From: Stratiolaelaps scimitus
Lineage: Eukaryota; Arthropoda; Arachnida; Mesostigmata; Laelapidae
Reading direction: 5' to 3'
Assembly: GCA_019614645.1 (NCBI GenBank)
Contig: JABWDB010000004.1
Span: forward strand, 22,382,001-22,446,000
Length of the DNA stretch: 64,000 nucleotides
Shown here: piece by piece, positions 23,402 to 36,970 of the stretch
How the letters are laid out: every line of letters starts with the position of its first letter
Numbering within the stretch: the stretch's first letter is position 1
Made by a program: the position numbers and the translations under genes
Notes under the pieces: generated by a model
Databases searched by the model: none
The model's input: the letters and a program-made list of their open reading frames with translations, nothing else
Told to the model about the DNA's origin: nothing

Positions 23402-24171
23402 CGCGCTTTACCTTCGTCTATCTACTGGCGACCTAAGTGCACCCCCAGAAGCGTCGAATTCGAGACGCCTGCATCGAGCTGATGCGAGGTCGGGCCCCTC
23501 GAGTTTGCGGTGGCGACCCTCAACCCTTCCTCCCACACATCTCCCACATCACAGTTCGGCACACGCGACGCCATTTATAGCAGGATACGGTGAATCCGAT
23601 GAACCGGTGGGTTGTGTATACATACATGTAGGCAAGCGGCAACATTTGCAAGCCATTTCAACCGTTGGGTTAGCCTTGAAGACGAATCCTGAGCTGCTGT
23701 GCGTCCTTCACCCTTTAAAGCCTCGAACCTTGCCAGTACTCCAGGATCTCGGCTGTGCCCAATGTCAGCTGCACGGTTTTCGCCCGTCGACGACGATCTG
23801 ATGACGAAGATATCAGACCACGACGAGGACGGCACAATCAAGGTGCCGGTGATCAAGGTCGCCGCGGCTGATACTGTCTCTGCTATCATCACTGCAACGA
23901 TTGTAGGCGGACACGCTGTGTGGCACGAACCACTGTCGCATGCACCATGCTGACTAAGGGGCGGGCGTTCGATCGGGCGCGCACTCTCTCTGTATCGTAG
24001 AATACAGCATGTACAGGACGAGTCTCGAAGGGGAATGAGATGACGGTTGAGCAAACTGACGAGAAGAGGCCAGCGCGAAGACTAAAGACCTGAGACATCT
24101 ACGAGAGACAAATATAACAGCCTACTGTACTATTCTGCCACAGATGCAGAGTAGTATGGATAGACGGAGGC

Positions 24172-24190
24172 GAGAGAGAGAGAGAGAGAG
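24172..24190. repeat. (GA)n tract
   Basis: Nineteen bases of GA in the divergent spacer. Confidence 0.9.
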
Positions 24191-25638
24191 CGCTTGTGTC
24201 TACACGCGTTCGTATCCTCAGATCTGTGCCTTCAGTATGGCTCGCAACTCAAGCGCTCCGTTAGGCGAATTTGCTGGGGACGAAAATAGTGGTGACGATG
24301 ATGACGATGATGATTAGTAGGTGAGTGCGTCTGTGCGAGCCTGTCTGTCGCGCGGGGGTCGCGCGACTCCGGGTCACACAGATGGAATCATGAAGTAAAT
24401 CTATTCCTTGCATCCATCGCCACTATACGGTTCAGCTCGCTGTGTCCTATACTCTTGTAGCAGAGCAGTTGAGGGGGAGGCTGCGCGCATGCGAAACCAC
24501 ACCACAGCAGCAATGAGGTAGGGACGACCTACCGGCGAATGGGAGAACACCACACACACTCTTATAATGCACGTACGGTGCAAAAGTCTGTAGTATGATC
24601 AAGGCGTGGAGGTCGCCTCGCAAGAACATCAGCACAAGCAGTAGTACTATTCGTTATCGCACTGGTAGAGTCCAGACCGTCATCATCGTCTCTAGTAGAA
24701 CACACATCAACATCGGGCCGGTAACAGCACGCGCTCCACTTGCGACAACCCCCATGGTAGACCCATGGCATATGAGCGTGCGGGAGTAGGGAAACCCCCG
24801 GGGGCGGGGGAGCACGCGGGTCAACTTGGATAGGCCTGGGGTAGTCGAAGTGTAGGGGAGGGGGAGGTAGGCTGTAGGCGAGCTGTGATGACTCAGGTCT
24901 ACTGCTGCACCACCGGCGGCGGCGGCGGCGGCACCGCCGCCTTCGATACAGCCCCAGCAGCTATCGCCGGGATGACACTCCGCGCTCAATCAGTCACACA
25001 CAAAACACAACTTAGTTTGTGCTCCCGAATTGAAAACTCGAGACTCCTCACTATGATCGTGTTTTTTGGTAGACAACTTTTGCTGGACGGAACACTAAAA
25101 ATAGATGAAACTACAACGTGAAAAAGCCGTATTTCTCAGGAAAAACTAGCCTACACTTGTATCATTACTAGTTACCGAACGGAACAGTGCTGGCGGGCAT
25201 GCTATTTAGAAGTGTTACTCATATCGCGTTCGAATTGCTTGATATGCTCGCTAGCGCGGTGTAACCGCGCGCCTGTCTCTGGCACGAGCCTCGCTCTGTT
25301 CGCGCAGGGTGTCTCTACCCCTTCACTATAGAGAAGACCGAACGCCGGAGCTGCACAAGGCTCGATGATACAACCAGCACTCTTCCGCAACTGAGCATTC
25401 GATATGCGCACATGGGATCGGTAGAACATTGCAGTAGTTGTGAACATGTGCTGGCTGATATCCAGACGCTACGTACGGCTGACTACTTACGGCTTGCACT
25501 GCAGAGGCTCCGACGGCGGCGGACTGCAGTCGGATCTCATCCGACTCCCGTTGTCCGTTTGTTTGTTTCACTGAGCAAACGTCAACGTCAACGAAGTTCC
25601 AACATCCTGATCGGCCGTTGAGCAAAAGTAGCCACAGA

Positions 25639-25662
25639 CAGTGAAGTGCGCGCACTTCACTG
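25639..25662. promoter_or_regulatory. Perfect 24-bp palindrome in TRIM71 upstream region
   Basis: The half-site CAGTGAAGTGCG is followed at once by its reverse complement, with no spacer. Each arm holds TGAAGTG, which matches the NK2-class homeodomain core (TNAAGTG). It could be a dimeric regulatory site or a DNA cruciform. Function is inferred from motif knowledge only. Confidence 0.5.
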
Positions 25663-25859
25663 CCCGGCTACGCTGGAACGGCTACTCGCTCTCCGCGACA
25701 CGACCACCGGCTGAAGTGCTGCGCTGACTTGAGCAAACTGCCTCTGTCAGCTGCTGTCTACTTCGAGTCTACAGTGGCGAGTATAGGTCCCTTGCTCCTC
25801 GTCTGAGAGAGTTCGCTACCAGTAGCGAGAGTGGTGCTGGCAGCTCACCCAAAAAATAG

Positions 25860-26200
25860 CAAAATAAAGATGGCTGCCGCCCGCCAGCTCTAGCCGCTAT
25901 AGTCGTTGCCGCCGTCGCCGCCGCCGTCGTCGACCCTGCCCGAGTACCCATCTCATACATACACAACCTACATCGCCGGCCAGCGCTACGAGCCACTAGG
26001 TCGGTGTTCGTCTGGAGAGGAGCATTCGGCGAGGGAGCCGATTCTCTAGCCGTCCTGTATATCGGCCGAAAGGCGCGTGGCGCGAGCGGCGCTGGAAGAT
26101 CGAGCGGGAGAGTTGATAGTTTTTATGTGAGCCGGACTTGCTGCTGTTCCTGCGGCGGCGGCTCCCGCCGCCACCATTGCTGATGCTGCTACTACTGCTG
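25860..26200. other. GC-rich, CGG/CCG-repeat-rich island
   Basis: Local GC and CpG content is far above the flanks, with GCCGCCGTC and CGGCGGCGG runs. Such islands commonly mark promoters or 5' UTRs. The open frames across it are repeat-driven and show no domain. Confidence 0.4.
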
Positions 26201-27445
26201 CTTCTTATGCTTGGGGGCGCTGCGAGCGTAGGGTGGTGAGGGTGGAGTTCACTGCTCGTCGGCCGGGGGTAGTCGTCGGCCGATGGACACAGGGTGCGTG
26301 CGTCTGTGTGTGTCCCCCCTGGTGCGGGGGACGGGGGGTCATGGGGGCTTCTGGGAGTGAACAACGGCAAAAATGGACATATATGCAGTTGTGCTGTTCC
26401 CCGGGCGGCCGCCCGCGGGTTCGTCTACGACACAGGTATACGGATGGGGCCTAGTAGAATTTTTTGGTCGTTCCGTGCCGGTCCCTGTGTCAAAAACGTT
26501 TGTCAAGTCGCTCAGCGAGTTCGTTGCTATTTGTCTCGAAACTTTTGTCGAACTGCCCTTAAACAACTGTCCTGCGTGTCTCGTCACTCTTGAGCGGGAC
26601 AGGAGCGCGGGTGTCGTCTGCTTGTTACGAAAGTCGTATGGTTTAGCTTTGAATTATAAGGAATACCTTCTTGGTGTACCACTCGCATCAAGTACTACGT
26701 AGGTAAAACTCATGTAGGAGTTCACTTCTGATTTTGTTCAGCGTTTCGTGGAGCTCACAGCTGCGGCCCCACAAATGCGGTTTAGATTGACATCTAATAC
26801 GAAGTGGAAAAAAAATCAAGCAGTCGAACAATCCTGCGCGTCATACCGGACGTCCACCAGAGCGCCAATCAACCGCACAAAAATCGCCCGATCAGTCCGA
26901 CACACCCAAGGGTGCACTTTCCGGCGTCGTTGATCAACAAACTGAAAAGGTGTAAATTAACCGCAATCTAAGGGTCCCTCCATCCCTGCTCGGAGTAGAT
27001 TCGGAGTAAAAATACACGAGCTCTGCCCGTACCTCACGAAGAGGAAGAGCCGGAGTGAGTGAGGAGTTCAGCATTCAGATGAGGACACCAACGAGAACAA
27101 CGAGAAAAAATGCGGGAAAAACAACGCCCAGCGAGTGGCATTGCATTATTTCATGTTGTTATTCATTGAGCTGTAGGCGAGTTGCAGAAAAGGGGAAGAC
27201 TATCTGTGTCGGGCTCTCTCTGGCAAATAGCCGAAGAGCCAGGCGAGTCGTTCTCTGCCGGACTCGAGTGTTGTGACCCAGACAACTAATCTGTAGACGT
27301 TGCGTTTGCAGGAGGTAAGTTTTAGCTATTATAGAGACAGGGATAGTGTACAACGATACCGATCGACGAGTTCGCGTACCGGCGCAGTCTCGAAAAAAAA
27401 ACACTTATATAGACAGAACTGTCTTTGTATTCGAGGCGGAGAGGC

Positions 27446-27468
27446 AGAGAGAGAGAGAGAGAGAGAGA
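27446..27468. repeat. (GA)n tract
   Basis: Twenty-three bases of GA repeat in the divergent spacer. Confidence 0.9.
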
Positions 27469-27682
27469 TGGAGAAAGAAGTTGTATCTCTCCCGGACGCG
27501 ACTGTGTCTCGATGTAACTTGCTGCTGCAGCACGACCGATAGTCGATTTTTAGCCAGATAAATGCACATAGGCAGATCGATCTGTTATAGATCACTAGTT
27601 TTAGAAGGAGAGAAAGAGAACAGCGGTTTTGGGGACAGAGTCGCGAGTCTGCCACAGGACTGCACTGGTATGCACATCATGT

Positions 27683-27701
27683 GTATATATATATATATAT
27701 A
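27683..27701. repeat. (TA)n microsatellite
   Basis: Short TA tract in the divergent spacer. Confidence 0.85.
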
Positions 27702-28008
27702 CATACGGCTTCGTGGAGCATCGGCGGTGTAGGTAACAGAAAAAATGGTAGGCGAAATTCGTGTGCTGAGCAGCAAAAAAGGAAAGAGAGAGAGAGACGA
27801 GAACGGTGTTAATGACTCGTGGTCTCTCGGGGCTCCTCGTGATACTTCATGGTGGATTCTTGCAAGGGTGTTGTAGCGCTTTAAGCTTCGTTTGCATAGC
27901 ATGCGTGCAGGGCATAGCAGTATCGAATAGCGGTCGCTGCAGTTGCCATAGAGCGATCTCGCAGTAGTCAAGAGTGAGAGTAGCTGCATCGAGACACAGA
28001 CTTAGTCA

Positions 28009-28019
28009 GGGGGGGGGGG
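28009..28019. repeat. G11 homopolymer
   Basis: Run of eleven G on the plus strand; capable of G-quadruplex formation or sequencing slippage. Confidence 0.9.
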
Positions 28020-28699
28020 ACAAAAACATCAAGAAAAACTGAAGGCGTCATGAGGATTTTAGCTGCGGGAAAGATACGGAGGCATGGTGTTTGGCATAGT
28101 TGACCTAAAACGAGAGTGAGGAGGCAGCAGTCGGCGGTGCTGGGATTGGAGAGGTGATCTTTTTAGGGGTCAGACTGCGGTGCCTGGCTGCCCGTGATCA
28201 CCGTTGATAGTTCACCTGGCATGCGACATCGGTGTCAACAAGGCGAGAAGCGACGTCGAGCAGAGATCGTCGACCGGACATCTCAGCTGTGCAAGTTGCT
28301 GCCGTTACCGTCCATTTGGGATGTACGCTTTAAGAAGCAGTATAGATTTCGCTTGCGAAATCGGTCACTCAAAGCTGTAGAGTAAAGCAATGCGGGCGGT
28401 CATTTGTATGGCCAATTTGGTGACCCAACAATAATGAGATCGCTGGGCTTAATTCGTGATTTCTACCTGTACTATTTGCACCGCCAGATCATCATTCATC
28501 GTGTGGCAACCGCACGCTTCCGATTCAATAATTATGATTATCTACTTAACATGAGTGATCAAATAAAGATATAAAGTGTAATTAGTGTGGACCACCACGA
28601 GACAGTACCATACTGGAATCGCTCCCACAGGCATGACTCCTCTTCCCAATCAAGAAGAGAGCGGACTTCAACACGCCACGTCAGACCATCTACAATCAC

Positions 28700-29222
28700 A
28701 GCCCACGAAAACATGAAATGCGTTCTGTATTAATGCACGCTCAATGCACTGTATAAAAGAGGCGCCATCGACGATCTCCATGCCTATCTTAAACTTTATG
28801 GTATCGACATTGCCCTAATAACCGAGACATGGCTTTCCGAAGACCATGTAACATCCGCCGAGCTGAGCTGTAACGGCCACTTCGGTTAGGAAAGACAGAA
28901 CGTCAAGAGGTGGAGGAGTTTTGATATCGATTAGAAGTAACATACCATTTTCCGAAATCAACGTGAACTCCTTCTCGTCGGAGCTAACAGCGTGCGACAT
29001 TACATATCAAAATAGAATCACCCGTCCACGTGTCGTATAATCATCTCTTGTGCTGATTCCACCCGTGACCTTGTCGAACGTATGGAAAAACTGACCGATG
29101 AATTGAGCCATATCATGAAATGCGATGAAACAGCCGTAATTCGGTGATTTAAACAAGCCGCTGATTGATTGGGATACGTTGAGTACACCAGGGGCTGATA
29201 CCGAGAAATCAGTGTGTGTATA
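28700..29222 (+). pseudogene. LINE retrotransposon relic, APE endonuclease domain
   Basis: Three frames joined by frameshifts and stops carry typical non-LTR endonuclease motifs. From 28761 comes GAIDDLHAYLKLYGIDIALI followed by TETWL. From 28888 comes RTSRGGGVLISIRSNIPFSE up to TAA at 29038. Then comes DLVERMEKLTDELSHIM, and finally GDLNKPLIDWD, the GDFN/DW catalytic motif. The order matches the N-terminal APE domain of Jockey/CR1/I-like elements. Reverse transcriptase and the 3' end are missing. It is a dead 5' or internal fragment in the TRIM71-MyoD spacer. Confidence 0.8.
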
Positions 29223-30137
29223 ATAATCTAAGTCCGGTCTAAGTCGAGTCTAATCGGAAGTGTATCTATAATAATCTATGTCCAGTAAACACACCCTATG
29301 ATTGGAGACAGCAGAGCCCTAGAGACCTACTTTGTGGGAATCTGTACAGTTGTTTAATCAAGTAGAAAAAAAAGCATTTCGAAAAATTTTATCGCACAAA
29401 ATTGAGTTGGTGAATGAGGACTGTTCGTATTCAGCTGATAGCTGGACATCTTCTGTGCGTTGTTCTACAATGTGATAATTTCGTAATGTCGTAACGCGAT
29501 GTGTACAAAGCCGAGAAACGAGGCCTTGATATTATGACGGTAGCTCAAGTTGTTTCATCTAATGATCGTGTTGGACGGGCTGTTCAAACAGTTGACAGTT
29601 AATCCACCCGCGATATGAGAACCACATGTACATGGTTTGTAGTCGACTGTACCTATGTGTGAAAGGGCCTCAGACAATGATTTTCAAGCTGTGCATCAGC
29701 TTCGAGAACGTTGCGAACAAACAAACCAATGTTTCGACTCATATATCGGACGCAAACACTACTGCTGCTGTCGAAGTGTAGACCTCTTATCGACGTGTGA
29801 TACGCATCCTTTTCAGTTCTTAAACGTTTGTGGTGTTAGTCTTTCTGGCAAACATCATTTTTAGCTAATCTGATTTTTGGAGGGTACGAACAACCTATTC
29901 TCAAAAGTTCTTTGACTATCACCGTAACTGAAATCGGGCCATCTAGCAACATCTGAGAAGCGACAATAGCCTGATCAACTCTGAAACCAACTTTTTTTAG
30001 TTATATCTATTATATTTGATAAAATTTTGTACAAGCTAAACTGTTTCAGCACCGATATCGCTGAATTGCCAAACGTACATAGACTATACCAAATTGTTAT
30101 TTCAGTCGTTGAGAATCAATAGCTCAATAGCTGCAGA

Positions 30138-30140
30138 CGA

Positions 30141-30178
<38 letters not shown>

Positions 30179-30180
30179 GT
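30138..30180. repeat. (TA)n tract flanked by inverted ACGAATA arms
   Basis: ACGAATA, then about 30 bp of TA, then TATTCGT. The whole is able to extrude as a single cruciform. Confidence 0.8.
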
Positions 30181-31618
30181 TATTAGCAGTACCAGTGTTG
30201 TGCAAATGTTTGTGTTGCCTAATTACATCACGATCGATGCGACAACACGGGGCGTTCGTGACCATGGTCATCAAGGTTCGGCGAAGGTCTAGCTAAATAC
30301 TAGTACTTCTTGGGGGTCTAGCTACCTTGAAACTAACCTCGACTCTCATACTGGCCAAAAATACCAATCGATTCAGTCGTAAGGAGGCTCCGTTTCCGAC
30401 TCTTGACGGGGGCCAGATGGTACTAGATCATCTTAGCGGGGAACTTCTTCCTTGATCGACTTTCGGCGTTTGAATCCTCTAGAGGATCCCGCTCGTTCTC
30501 TTCTGGCATGTGCCTATCTCTGATATCAGTGTTTCTCCTTCTCGTTGATCGCCGCTTTTTCTTCTTCTGCTCGGCGCCCAGATCGATGTGGTCTCAGCTT
30601 TCCGTGCCTCAGCGAGATACGACGTTGCTGCAGAGCAGGAGCCAATCGTTACATGCGTGCATTCATAGCCGCTAGCATATAGCTTTACTTTGCGGCTCGA
30701 TCATAGTCTGGACGATTGATGAGTGACGCGTGACTCGACTTGGCTTGTGCCAGCAACAACAACAACAAAAACAACAAGTCATAACTCTATTTCTCTCTCT
30801 CTGTGTTTAGCAATCAAATTAATAATACTATTATGAGTACAATTATCAGTATTCTTTTTCTTGTTTCCTCTAACATATAGAGGGTTCTGTTCTGAGATGC
30901 AGTAGCTGGACTCATAATTGTTTGCCCACCTGAAAGCCAGGTTATGCAAGTACTGTGCGAGCCTTCGTTTGCGTTATGGAACTTTGCGCTTTAGGTACGG
31001 TTCTCACAATGTTGTATTAACCTAGCTGCCCCATAGGGCGCACCTTGGTTGTCTATCCGTCTTGAATAGAACAAGATGATGAAATGCCTGTGTCAGTTCT
31101 GCAAACAAGAACGCTTGATGTGTCTCGTAAATGGTTTCAAGGGTAACACTATGTATCCTTCATGCATTCTTAAGCGACTCCAGGAACGGAATATAGCCAA
31201 TAACAGCGGGTAATTTACTTCAGCATTAAGCTCGACTTTACAGTGTTACTCAAGCGCGCCTACAATAGGTGGACTGCTCGTGATGTACCATCACCCCAGT
31301 CTTGCTCACGCTTGTCACTGCAATTAATCTCAATAGCCTCTGCCATCAGGCAACCGTGGTGCAGAACCACTTGAGAGAGCTCTCTCCAATACTCAAGTTG
31401 AACATCCGCGCTGCCGCTAACGGCGCGCGCCCGGCTGAGCACAGGAGCAACGACAGCATCAGCAGCAAGGACCTCACTATTGGATAGCGGCTATTTCTCG
31501 GTTAGTGGGTCGATCGGAGTCTCTTGGAGACTCGTGGCGACTCGAGACAGTCGGCTCACGTCGAGCTCATCGAGCGAGGCCATATCCTTTCGCAATTACT
31601 CAGCTTTCGACGACCACC

Positions 31619-31638
31619 TCCTCTCTCTCTCTCTCTCT
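31619..31638. repeat. (CT)n tract
   Basis: Twenty bases of CT in the divergent spacer. Confidence 0.9.
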
Positions 31639-31948
31639 TAGTCAGTTTGCTCTCGGGGTCAATTCTCCGTATGCCTTATACGGGATCCTTTGTAGTCTTG
31701 CGTTGTGTTTTTGTATCGGCCAGTGGATGTCCTCGCACATCGATGGAGACACCTCAACTGCGTCATGAAACGCACTCCTGAACCGCAATTCGCTGCCGCA
31801 TCTGCATCTGGTCAGGCACCGAGGCATGCCTTTGTACGGGTTGTACTAGCTAGCTAAGCAGTTACCGAGTACTGAGCCAGATTCGTCCGCTCAATTTCTT
31901 TCTGACATCGGCAGCTCTGGGTGGGTGCACGCACTCTGGGTCTTTCTT

Positions 31949-31954
<6 letters not shown>

Positions 31955-31983
<29 letters not shown>
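31955..31983. repeat. (CT)n tract
   Basis: Twenty-nine bases of CT, the longest GAGA-type tract in the spacer; GAGC/GAGT repeats follow at about 32,117-32,140. Confidence 0.9.
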
Positions 31984-31986
<3 letters not shown>

Positions 31987-32885
31987 CTCGATTTCTCTCT
32001 TCGATTCCACAATCGGATTTAGCCTAAAAAACAGTGTCTGACCTCGAAAGGTGAACTCGCGTCGTTATGCCAACTCTCTTGTGTCGCTCCCGAATCGCAC
32101 GCGCGGCAATCGCCGGAGTGAGTGAGCGAGCGAGCGAGTGAAGGAGATAGACTCATCTCAGTGGCTCAGACTCGCGCTTGTCGCTAGCTCAACCCCACAG
32201 TGCGCCGCCGTGAAATTCACCTGAACTGACTGGGCCTGGACCCCCAACTACAGACAGACTGTGCCCTGAACCGTCGATGGGGAATAGAAACGAACTGAAA
32301 AAAGAGGTGAAGTACTTCGCGCACAGTTTTTAGAGGCTGGTTGGCGCCCTGGCATGACACGACTGCGCGTCACACTTACGCATGCATACAACGCAAACCA
32401 CACATGCATACTCGCGCGCCAGGAGTGAAAGCGAGAGAAAGAGAGAGGTACTCTCATACAACTACACGAGCAGAAAGATACACCACCGCGCTCGCCGGTC
32501 GATAGTGTGAGCCAGCGGTACCATAGTGCTTACAGCCATGGAGCGCATCGAGCGGCCCTAGTGGCGCATGCGCCAATCGGCCAGTCGCCACCATAAACCG
32601 ATATCAAGATTGAGAAGTCTCTTGGCTCTTGGTGCATAGGCCACTGTAGACGATCGCACGGGATCGAACAACAGTCTGGCGAACTCGTGCCGCGGCGAAG
32701 GCCGATCAAGGTACTTGCCGGCGCGGTGCAAGCTCGCGAGCGTATACTCATAGTAGCTATTGTAGCACGCCAATCACGACTGTCCTAGACACGAGTGAAG
32801 GTCATTCCAAGGCGTGTGGGTCGCCGACTGGAGCTCTATGGCGCTTCGTGGAACCGATAATGCCCAAGGGCGCCGAACACAGCTC

Positions 32886-32902
32886 GAGAGAGAGAGAGAG
32901 AG
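32886..32902. repeat. (GA)n tract
   Basis: Seventeen bases of GA in the divergent spacer. Confidence 0.9.
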
Positions 32903-35900
32903 CAAGACAGCTGGACGAGTGTTCTCACTTTTCTTTTTGATTTTCACCTCGATCGATGTTGGACTACTTTGATTTAACGACAAATGCTTCCACAAAGCGA
33001 ATAGGCTAATTTCAGAATTATTAAATAGTTGCTGGTATCTCTACTTCTTCGACGTGTTGTATGTTTCCTTGTAGCCTACTGCTTCCTCTGAGTCTGCAGT
33101 AAGACCCAGGAATTAGATATATTTACAAAAAGACCACATCAGTTACACATTAACGTTTTTCTAATAATGTGAATTATTATTATTATTATAAAGTTAAGAA
33201 AGTATGTAGAATTTTATTGTGAGATTCACATAAAATACTCCAACATGTTTGAGTTTCCCATCAAGGTTTTTTCATCCTCCCCGTTCAAAAAGTCGGCTCA
33301 CAATTTCAGGCCATTACAGGAATAGCAGGGTTTTCCCGTTGATGCCAGATGACTTCCATTTAATATATAATTCTTCTTCGCGTTTTCGATAACAACTAAA
33401 GAGTTTGGGCTTGAAACCTTCGATGTTAGGGCTAAGTAGGATACGTATCTCAACAGATTTCTGTGGCTACCTGACTAAAGGACTGTCTGTACATCGGGTA
33501 GGTTTTCGGTGAGAAACAGCGACGTTCTGTACCATCATAGGATATAACGGACTTCAGTTGAATGCAATTAAATGTAAGAAGCCACACCACTACAAAAAAA
33601 CGTCCGATACGTGCTGTGCAATATATATTAATCGATTGATTTTGCAACCAATTTGTTATTATAATAAAGAAAAGGAGAAAACGCAAGCTGCTAAAACTGG
33701 ACACTTCAGGAGGTTATGAATCGCCCTGGAAGCGATTGCTAATAGCGGGACTGCGTCTTTGGGACTTCTCTTCCTCCAGGAGACATGCCAACCTTCGCGT
33801 GGTTCCGTCTATTATAATAATATATGAAGGCCAATAAGTTTCACCGCTTTCGGGGACCTGTCTTGGAGGGTCAATGACGTTAAGCCTTGGCGTTATTCCC
33901 GTTATTAAGCTGCTATTACCAGTGAGGACAGGGATTAAGCTATAGTCGTGTGGGCGAAATAGATAATTTTAGAGTTTTGTAGTTTTAACTGTTCCATTTA
34001 CCTTTGTCTTTAGAAGTCAGGGATCGTAAACGAAGGCACGGGATCGTGTGAACGTGTCTCAGCTGAATCGAACGAGACCAATACATCGAGATGCGACAAT
34101 CTCTGTGGATTGAGGAGCAATTCTACCGATACCTTACTACGGCACCATTGCTATATACATATATAGTTACTGAACCATATGATATCCATAACGTTGCATA
34201 AGCTATGTATGTGTAAGCTGTCTCAGTAGATAGAAAAAAAACTGTTCAGAGACAACTGTTCTCTTCGAACAGGGGGCATTTGCCAGGCGTTCACCATTTT
34301 CTCACCACGCGAATTGTACCACGAAGGCCTCGAGGCAACAGGCCGCGGGCAGTAGATCTCGCTATAATATGATATGTTTTTCTACGTTCGCTAGGATTTA
34401 TTGGTGTTTTTTCTGGCTGCTGTCTCATACCACTGCGGATGTTTCGACAGCATCCATCGCGCGTCGGGAAACAGTCTACTCTCGCCCTAGTGCAATCGCA
34501 AGTCGTTTCAGGTTAGGTAGGACTATTTGTAGAACAAGGGTATCGGCATAGCTTGAGCTAGAGTAACTCGAACACCTCAAACAGGGTTCGTTATTGTAAA
34601 TGTGTGTAGGCTTCTCGCCAAAATTAGATCCGTTAATGATCCTCGTTGGTAATTTACTCTTGAGGGAACGACGGTAATTTTACTCCAACTGATTATACGG
34701 TTTCCCCGGCTTGCTCTCTTCGCATGTCGAATGCGAATCGCTGCATTACGACTTACATTGCTAATGTAAATGATGCAGCAGCATAGGTTAAGTTAACTTT
34801 CAGTTGTTTGATGGGCCACATCACTGAGCTGCGTTATGTTATAATCAATGAATCGGAGGTTTGTGTAACACTGCACAAACCCTTTATGAATATTATTAAA
34901 TTATATTCAAATTAAAACAGATGTGGAGTGTGGTTTCTGTAGACTAAGTCAGTTGCAAAGCATGCTTCCTTGTCAGGCGTGGAGTGCCACCTTGTCATGC
35001 GTAGTGCTTCCACAAATGAATAAGTCCTTCGTCCGACGACCCGCTGATCTTCCAGTGCTATTTCGTATTTCGCATAATTTGAGAATATCTCTCAGCCTGG
35101 ACTAACGATAAGGTAAGGCGCGTACCTTGCACAAATGGGTTGATACATCGCAATTGGTGTTGGGTATTCCGGAATATTATTATCTACGCTAGCTTTGCAT
35201 ACGAAGCTGTAATCGTTAATCGATTCATTCGAAGACGTCACTCTGACAGAGACAAAATTATTCCGAAAAACCTGACGAATTCATCGACGGCCACAGCTGG
35301 GAATACTATTCACGTGTCACCCTTATGCAACGTGTGCATACTACTTCTTGATCGTAACGATGTAATCCTAAGTGATTCCGAGCGGCTATAGGGAATGTTT
35401 GGCCTTTCAATTCCTATTCAAACTGTTGTTCTCGGTAAAACTGTTTCTTTGATTGTCTGCCACGTCAGCTATTTCCTGAAGACCATTTTTGGACCTCATC
35501 TCGCGGCCAACCGTGCGGCCAACAGCTATATCACCAAGCAGCGATGTGTCTAAGGCAGTCATTTGAAACTTTTCATTCGAATGAGTTAATTAGCAATTTT
35601 TAAAAAAAAGTAACTCAACGATATGATACTATGATGCGGGGACCCACAGGCACGCTCACAGCATACGAAACACTAATACCCATTCTATGCCTGTTCTATT
35701 AAATGTGCATTAGTAATTAAATGCTACAATCACTAAAAAGGGGCCGTGTCATGAAGCCGCCCAAAGATTTCTTTTCGTCGCTGGCCGCAGCTCGCTCTCT
35801 CCTCCTCGTGGCTATCCTCGAGTTACTGGCCAACCGCGCAGCAGTTCATTCGGGACATCGACTAGTGTACTTTCCTAATGCAGAATCTCAGTGCGGTGGA

Positions 35901-36970
35901 AAATTGCAGAGCTCAACAGTACCAACCGGCCCACCCGCTTGGCTTCTCAGCTGCTGTCGCCTCTTCTTCTCTACCGTTCGGGCGCGTTTTCTCCTGGTCT
36001 TATCGCAGTCCTTCTAACACTGCCTCATCGTCGGGCCCTGGCTGCACCCTGCTCTTGACTTTGCGGACGGTAGTGTCCGCGGTTGGTCGACAGTCTCCGA
36101 AGGGATAAGGCTCAGGCGAGCACAAGCTGCGCGCCTGTCTCCCTCAGCAACGAACGTCGACAACGCGGCGATCTTCTTCCAGAGGGAGGAGATCTTCCAG
36201 AGTTTAAGCTCCTCCTATGGGCCCTCCCCGTCGGGTTTCCGACCGACCAACCGGTGCTCTCATCTCGTTACCAACGGCGATTGATCGGTTCCAGCAAGAC
36301 GCGGTAGCGAGATAGACGTTCGCCAGCGTGGACACAACCACGGGGTTCGAGTAGAACACATATCGTGTGTATGGCCACCATGCAGCAGAGCCGAGATGCC
36401 ATCTCGACGAAAATGATTTGGCCTCTGTTCGTTGCCGTCGGCCAGGGCTGCTCGTAGAATTTCCACAACGGCCAAATTCGAGCGGAAAGACCAAACTTCC
36501 TGGTCAGCATGTGTGCATAAGCTGAGAGCGTGCAGAGAACGTTTAAACTTAGCGGAATTTGAAGATTGTGCAGTACGCGGTGGTCACTTGAGTTGCTTGG
36601 TGTTGTCATCGTCGTTATCGTCGTTTTTGTGCTTGGCGTCTTGGTGTTGAGTAGAAACGCTCTGACCAGAGATTACGAACTGGCACATCTCTCGTTACCC
36701 GGCGATATATGACTTAATGACTTTCGTTTGAGATGCGAAGATTTGTTTCGACTGTCAGTATACTGGTCATTATCACAAGACAGTTAACACAGTCATAGTG
36801 TACAGCTAGCAAGCGACACATTCGAATCCTGAGACTCCTAACGTAGTGAAGTGTGCTTCAATCTTCAGAGAAGACCCCCTGCAAGGTGACTAGTGCAAAC
36901 CATGGTGTAGTGGCTTCTCGTTTTGAAGTGACTGTCGACCTGTGTAGTTTGATTTACTGCTTGCCACAGG

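Larger units (their letters stand above)
22604..36970. other. Spacer between divergent TRIM71 and MyoD genes
   Basis: About 14.4 kb separates the two start codons. I found no protein-coding gene. It contains several long (CT)n/(GA)n tracts, GC-rich CGG/CCG stretches near 24.9 kb and 25.9-26.2 kb, a perfect 24-bp palindrome, a LINE relic at 28.7-29.2 kb and several (TA)n runs. 5' UTR exons and promoters of both genes should lie here. A possible TRIM71 5' exon donor (GTAAGT on the minus strand) is at about 25,490. Confidence 0.5.

Noticed and set aside
30395..30600. Highly charged minus-strand frame (KKKKRRSTRRRN type)
   Set aside because: Short (under 60 codons), bounded by stops, no acceptor and no recognisable family.
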